Assembly: GCF_001047675.1 (NCBI RefSeq)
Contig: NZ_CP011975.1
Span: 2,954,073-3,018,072, forward strand
Length of the DNA: 64,000 nt
DNA from: Yersinia aleksiciae
GTDB lineage: Bacteria; Pseudomonadota; Gammaproteobacteria; Enterobacterales; Enterobacteriaceae
Reading direction: 5' to 3'
Shown: in pieces, positions 63,024 to 64,000 of the stretch
Layout of the letters: the number at the start of each line of letters is the position of its first letter
Position numbering within the stretch: position 1 is the stretch's first letter
Made by a program: the position numbers and the translations under genes
Notes under the pieces: model-generated
Databases searched by the model: none
What the model saw: the letters and a program-made list of their open reading frames with translations, nothing else
What the model was told of the DNA's origin: nothing

Positions 63024-63119
63024 GAGGACAGGCGGAACAGTAAAGCGTCCGCGCTAGGGATGGCGTAGCTCGAGCCACCAGGGACGGATTGACGGCGCCT
63101 TTACGATCCACCTGTTCTC
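63024..63119. repeat. Hairpin-forming element of about 96 bp between the direct repeats
   Basis: GAGGACAGGCGGAACAGTAA with its last base pair region (63024-63045) pairs with CTTTACGATCCACCTGTTC and flanking bases (63099-63119), an imperfect stem of about 21 bp. Inside, CGTCC can pair with GGACG. It may be a miniature mobile element or structured RNA. I do not recognise a named family with confidence. Confidence 0.45.
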
Positions 63120-63158
63120 TCCGCCACTAACACTTTGTCAATAATCTCTGACAGCTAT

Positions 63159-63240
63159 AATGTTTCAGGCCGTTGACAAGGTTGATTAGCGGGGAAATGT
63201 GCTGAACGGGTCGTAACGGTGTAAACCGTCGGAACGCCCA
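63159..63240 (+). repeat. 82-bp direct repeat, copy 2
   Basis: Starts AATGTTTCAGGCCGTTGACA and ends GGAACGCCCA. The shared core GTTGATTAGCGGGGAAATGT is identical to copy 1. The 63241-63408 bases after it contain no gene I can support. Confidence 0.85.
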
Positions 63241-63408
63241 GCTTTGTACATTTAGGTCTAGCGCTGGGCATTATAAAGCGCATGCAGAGATAGCAGGTGA
63301 CAGGGAGATGTGCGAGAGAACTTCTTATGAAGTAATGAATCGCCGTATTTTCTTAAAGCAAAGGTGAAAGAGATTCGCCAAGATTGATACCGTAGAGTGC
63401 CACACACC

Positions 63409-63442
63409 AAAAAAATACCCTGCCAGCTTATCGCTCACAGGG
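63409..63442 (-). terminator. pssA terminator
   Basis: On the minus strand CCCTG ... CAGGG (63418-63442) encloses an AGC/GCT inner stem, and T7 follows at 63415-63409. It ends 54 nt after the pssA stop. Confidence 0.8.
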
Positions 63443-63495
63443 TGGGGTGATCATCTCAGCAACTCGGTATATAAGCCGAGTTTTATGTTTCTAGT

Positions 63496-64000
63496 TTACA
63501 GTATGCGGCTAATCAGACGGTCGATACGAATTCTGCGTAAACGGCGGATCAATTTACGTACCTTGACGGGATACTGCTGAATATTCTCTAACTCAAGGTA
63601 GTGTGAGACCACTTTGGTATGAGTGCGGATGCAATCTAACTCTTTAGCTCGCTGCTCATGCATCTCATGCTTAGGATCGTGGATCAAAATGGCATTTTCC
63701 AGATCTAAACGCCATGCGCGCGGATTCAGATTATTACCGGTAATCAATTGCCAGTTGTTATCGACCCACATCCCTTTCAGATGGTAGGTATTGTCGCCAT
63801 CTTTCCATAAACGAACAATGAGCTGCCCGTTATCAACAAAGCGTTGTAAGCGACTGAGGAAACGGCGCAAGTTGATTTCGTATAAGTAGGGTAATGCACC
63901 GATAATCTTAAATGGCTGATCTTCTGGGATATAAAAATCATTTGCCGTTTTGTCGCCGACAATAATCTCGACCTGTTTGCCTTCCCGCAGCAAATAGATG
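63496..64000 (-). CDS. pssA: Phosphatidylserine synthase PssA, C-terminal part
   Basis: The last roughly 168 codons are present; the gene continues past the right edge. PssA joins CDP-diacylglycerol and serine to make phosphatidylserine, the precursor of phosphatidylethanolamine. The second HKD-type motif of the phospholipase D superfamily is in YHLKGMWVDNNWQLITGNNL. The basic C-terminus (VRKLIRRLRRIRIDRLISRIL) fits its peripheral membrane binding. A TTG near 63993 is internal, not the start. Confidence 0.93.
   Translation of the reverse strand, partial: IYLLREGKQVEIIVGDKTANDFYIPEDQPFKIIGALPYLYEINLRRFLSRLQRFVDNGQLIVRLWKDGDNTYHLKGMWVDNNWQLITGNNLNPRAWRLDLENAILIHDPKHEMHEQRAKELDCIRTHTKVVSHYLELENIQQYPVKVRKLIRRLRRIRIDRLISRIL

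Overview
The window is chromosomal DNA from an enterobacterium, almost certainly the genus Yersinia. The 16S gene carries Yersinia-type variable regions, the core proteins are close to E. coli but with Yersinia-type variants (for example a 519-residue GshA read from a TTG start), and ERIC elements are present. I cannot fix the species.

Positions 1-26400 are an accessory metabolic block. It opens with the N-terminus of a class I fumarase (minus strand, cut by the edge). A complete L-fucose system follows, split around a 641-bp regulatory region: fucPIKUR to the left and fucAO to the right, as in E. coli. Next are dmsABC, an anaerobic DMSO reductase, with its Tat chaperone gene dmsD in the same operon, then a HigB/HigA-type toxin-antitoxin pair. 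An eight-gene operon then encodes a ribose-type ABC importer with a DUF2291 lipoprotein, a two-subunit transketolase, an FGGY kinase and a fucose/arabinose-isomerase-like enzyme. A convergent SorC-family regulator closes that unit. Its gene set predicts import, isomerisation, phosphorylation and a dedicated transketolase cleavage of an unusual pentulose phosphate; D-apiose is the best guess. A YcaD-like MFS transporter gene ends the block.

Positions 26600-43100 are conserved core: pncC, recA with a LexA box, a tandem array of four ERIC copies ending exactly at the recX start codon, recX, alaS, csrA, a tRNA-Ser plus three identical tRNA-Arg genes, yqaB, yqaA, gshA, luxS, yfjD, ypjD, ffh, and the rpsP-rimM-trmD-rplS ribosomal operon.

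Positions 43200-56700 hold ydiY, a possible 16-codon small gene, a Dcu-type C4-dicarboxylate transporter, an orphan BtsR-like response regulator, aroF-tyrA with TyrR-type sites, pheA with a complete pheL attenuator, raiA, bamD, rluD, pgeF and clpB with a heat-shock promoter.

Positions 56700-62610 are a full rRNA operon (16S, tRNA-Glu, 23S, 5S, tRNA-Asp). Downstream lies a degraded patch: an IS256-type transposase remnant, an 82-bp direct repeat present twice, and between the two copies a hairpin-forming element of about 96 bp. The window ends inside pssA.

The strongest candidates for something not already described are the sugar operon with its shared GAATA-type palindromes, the ERIC array that supplies the recX ribosome-binding site, the three evenly spaced inverted repeats in the fuc control region, and the structured repeat island behind the rRNA operon.
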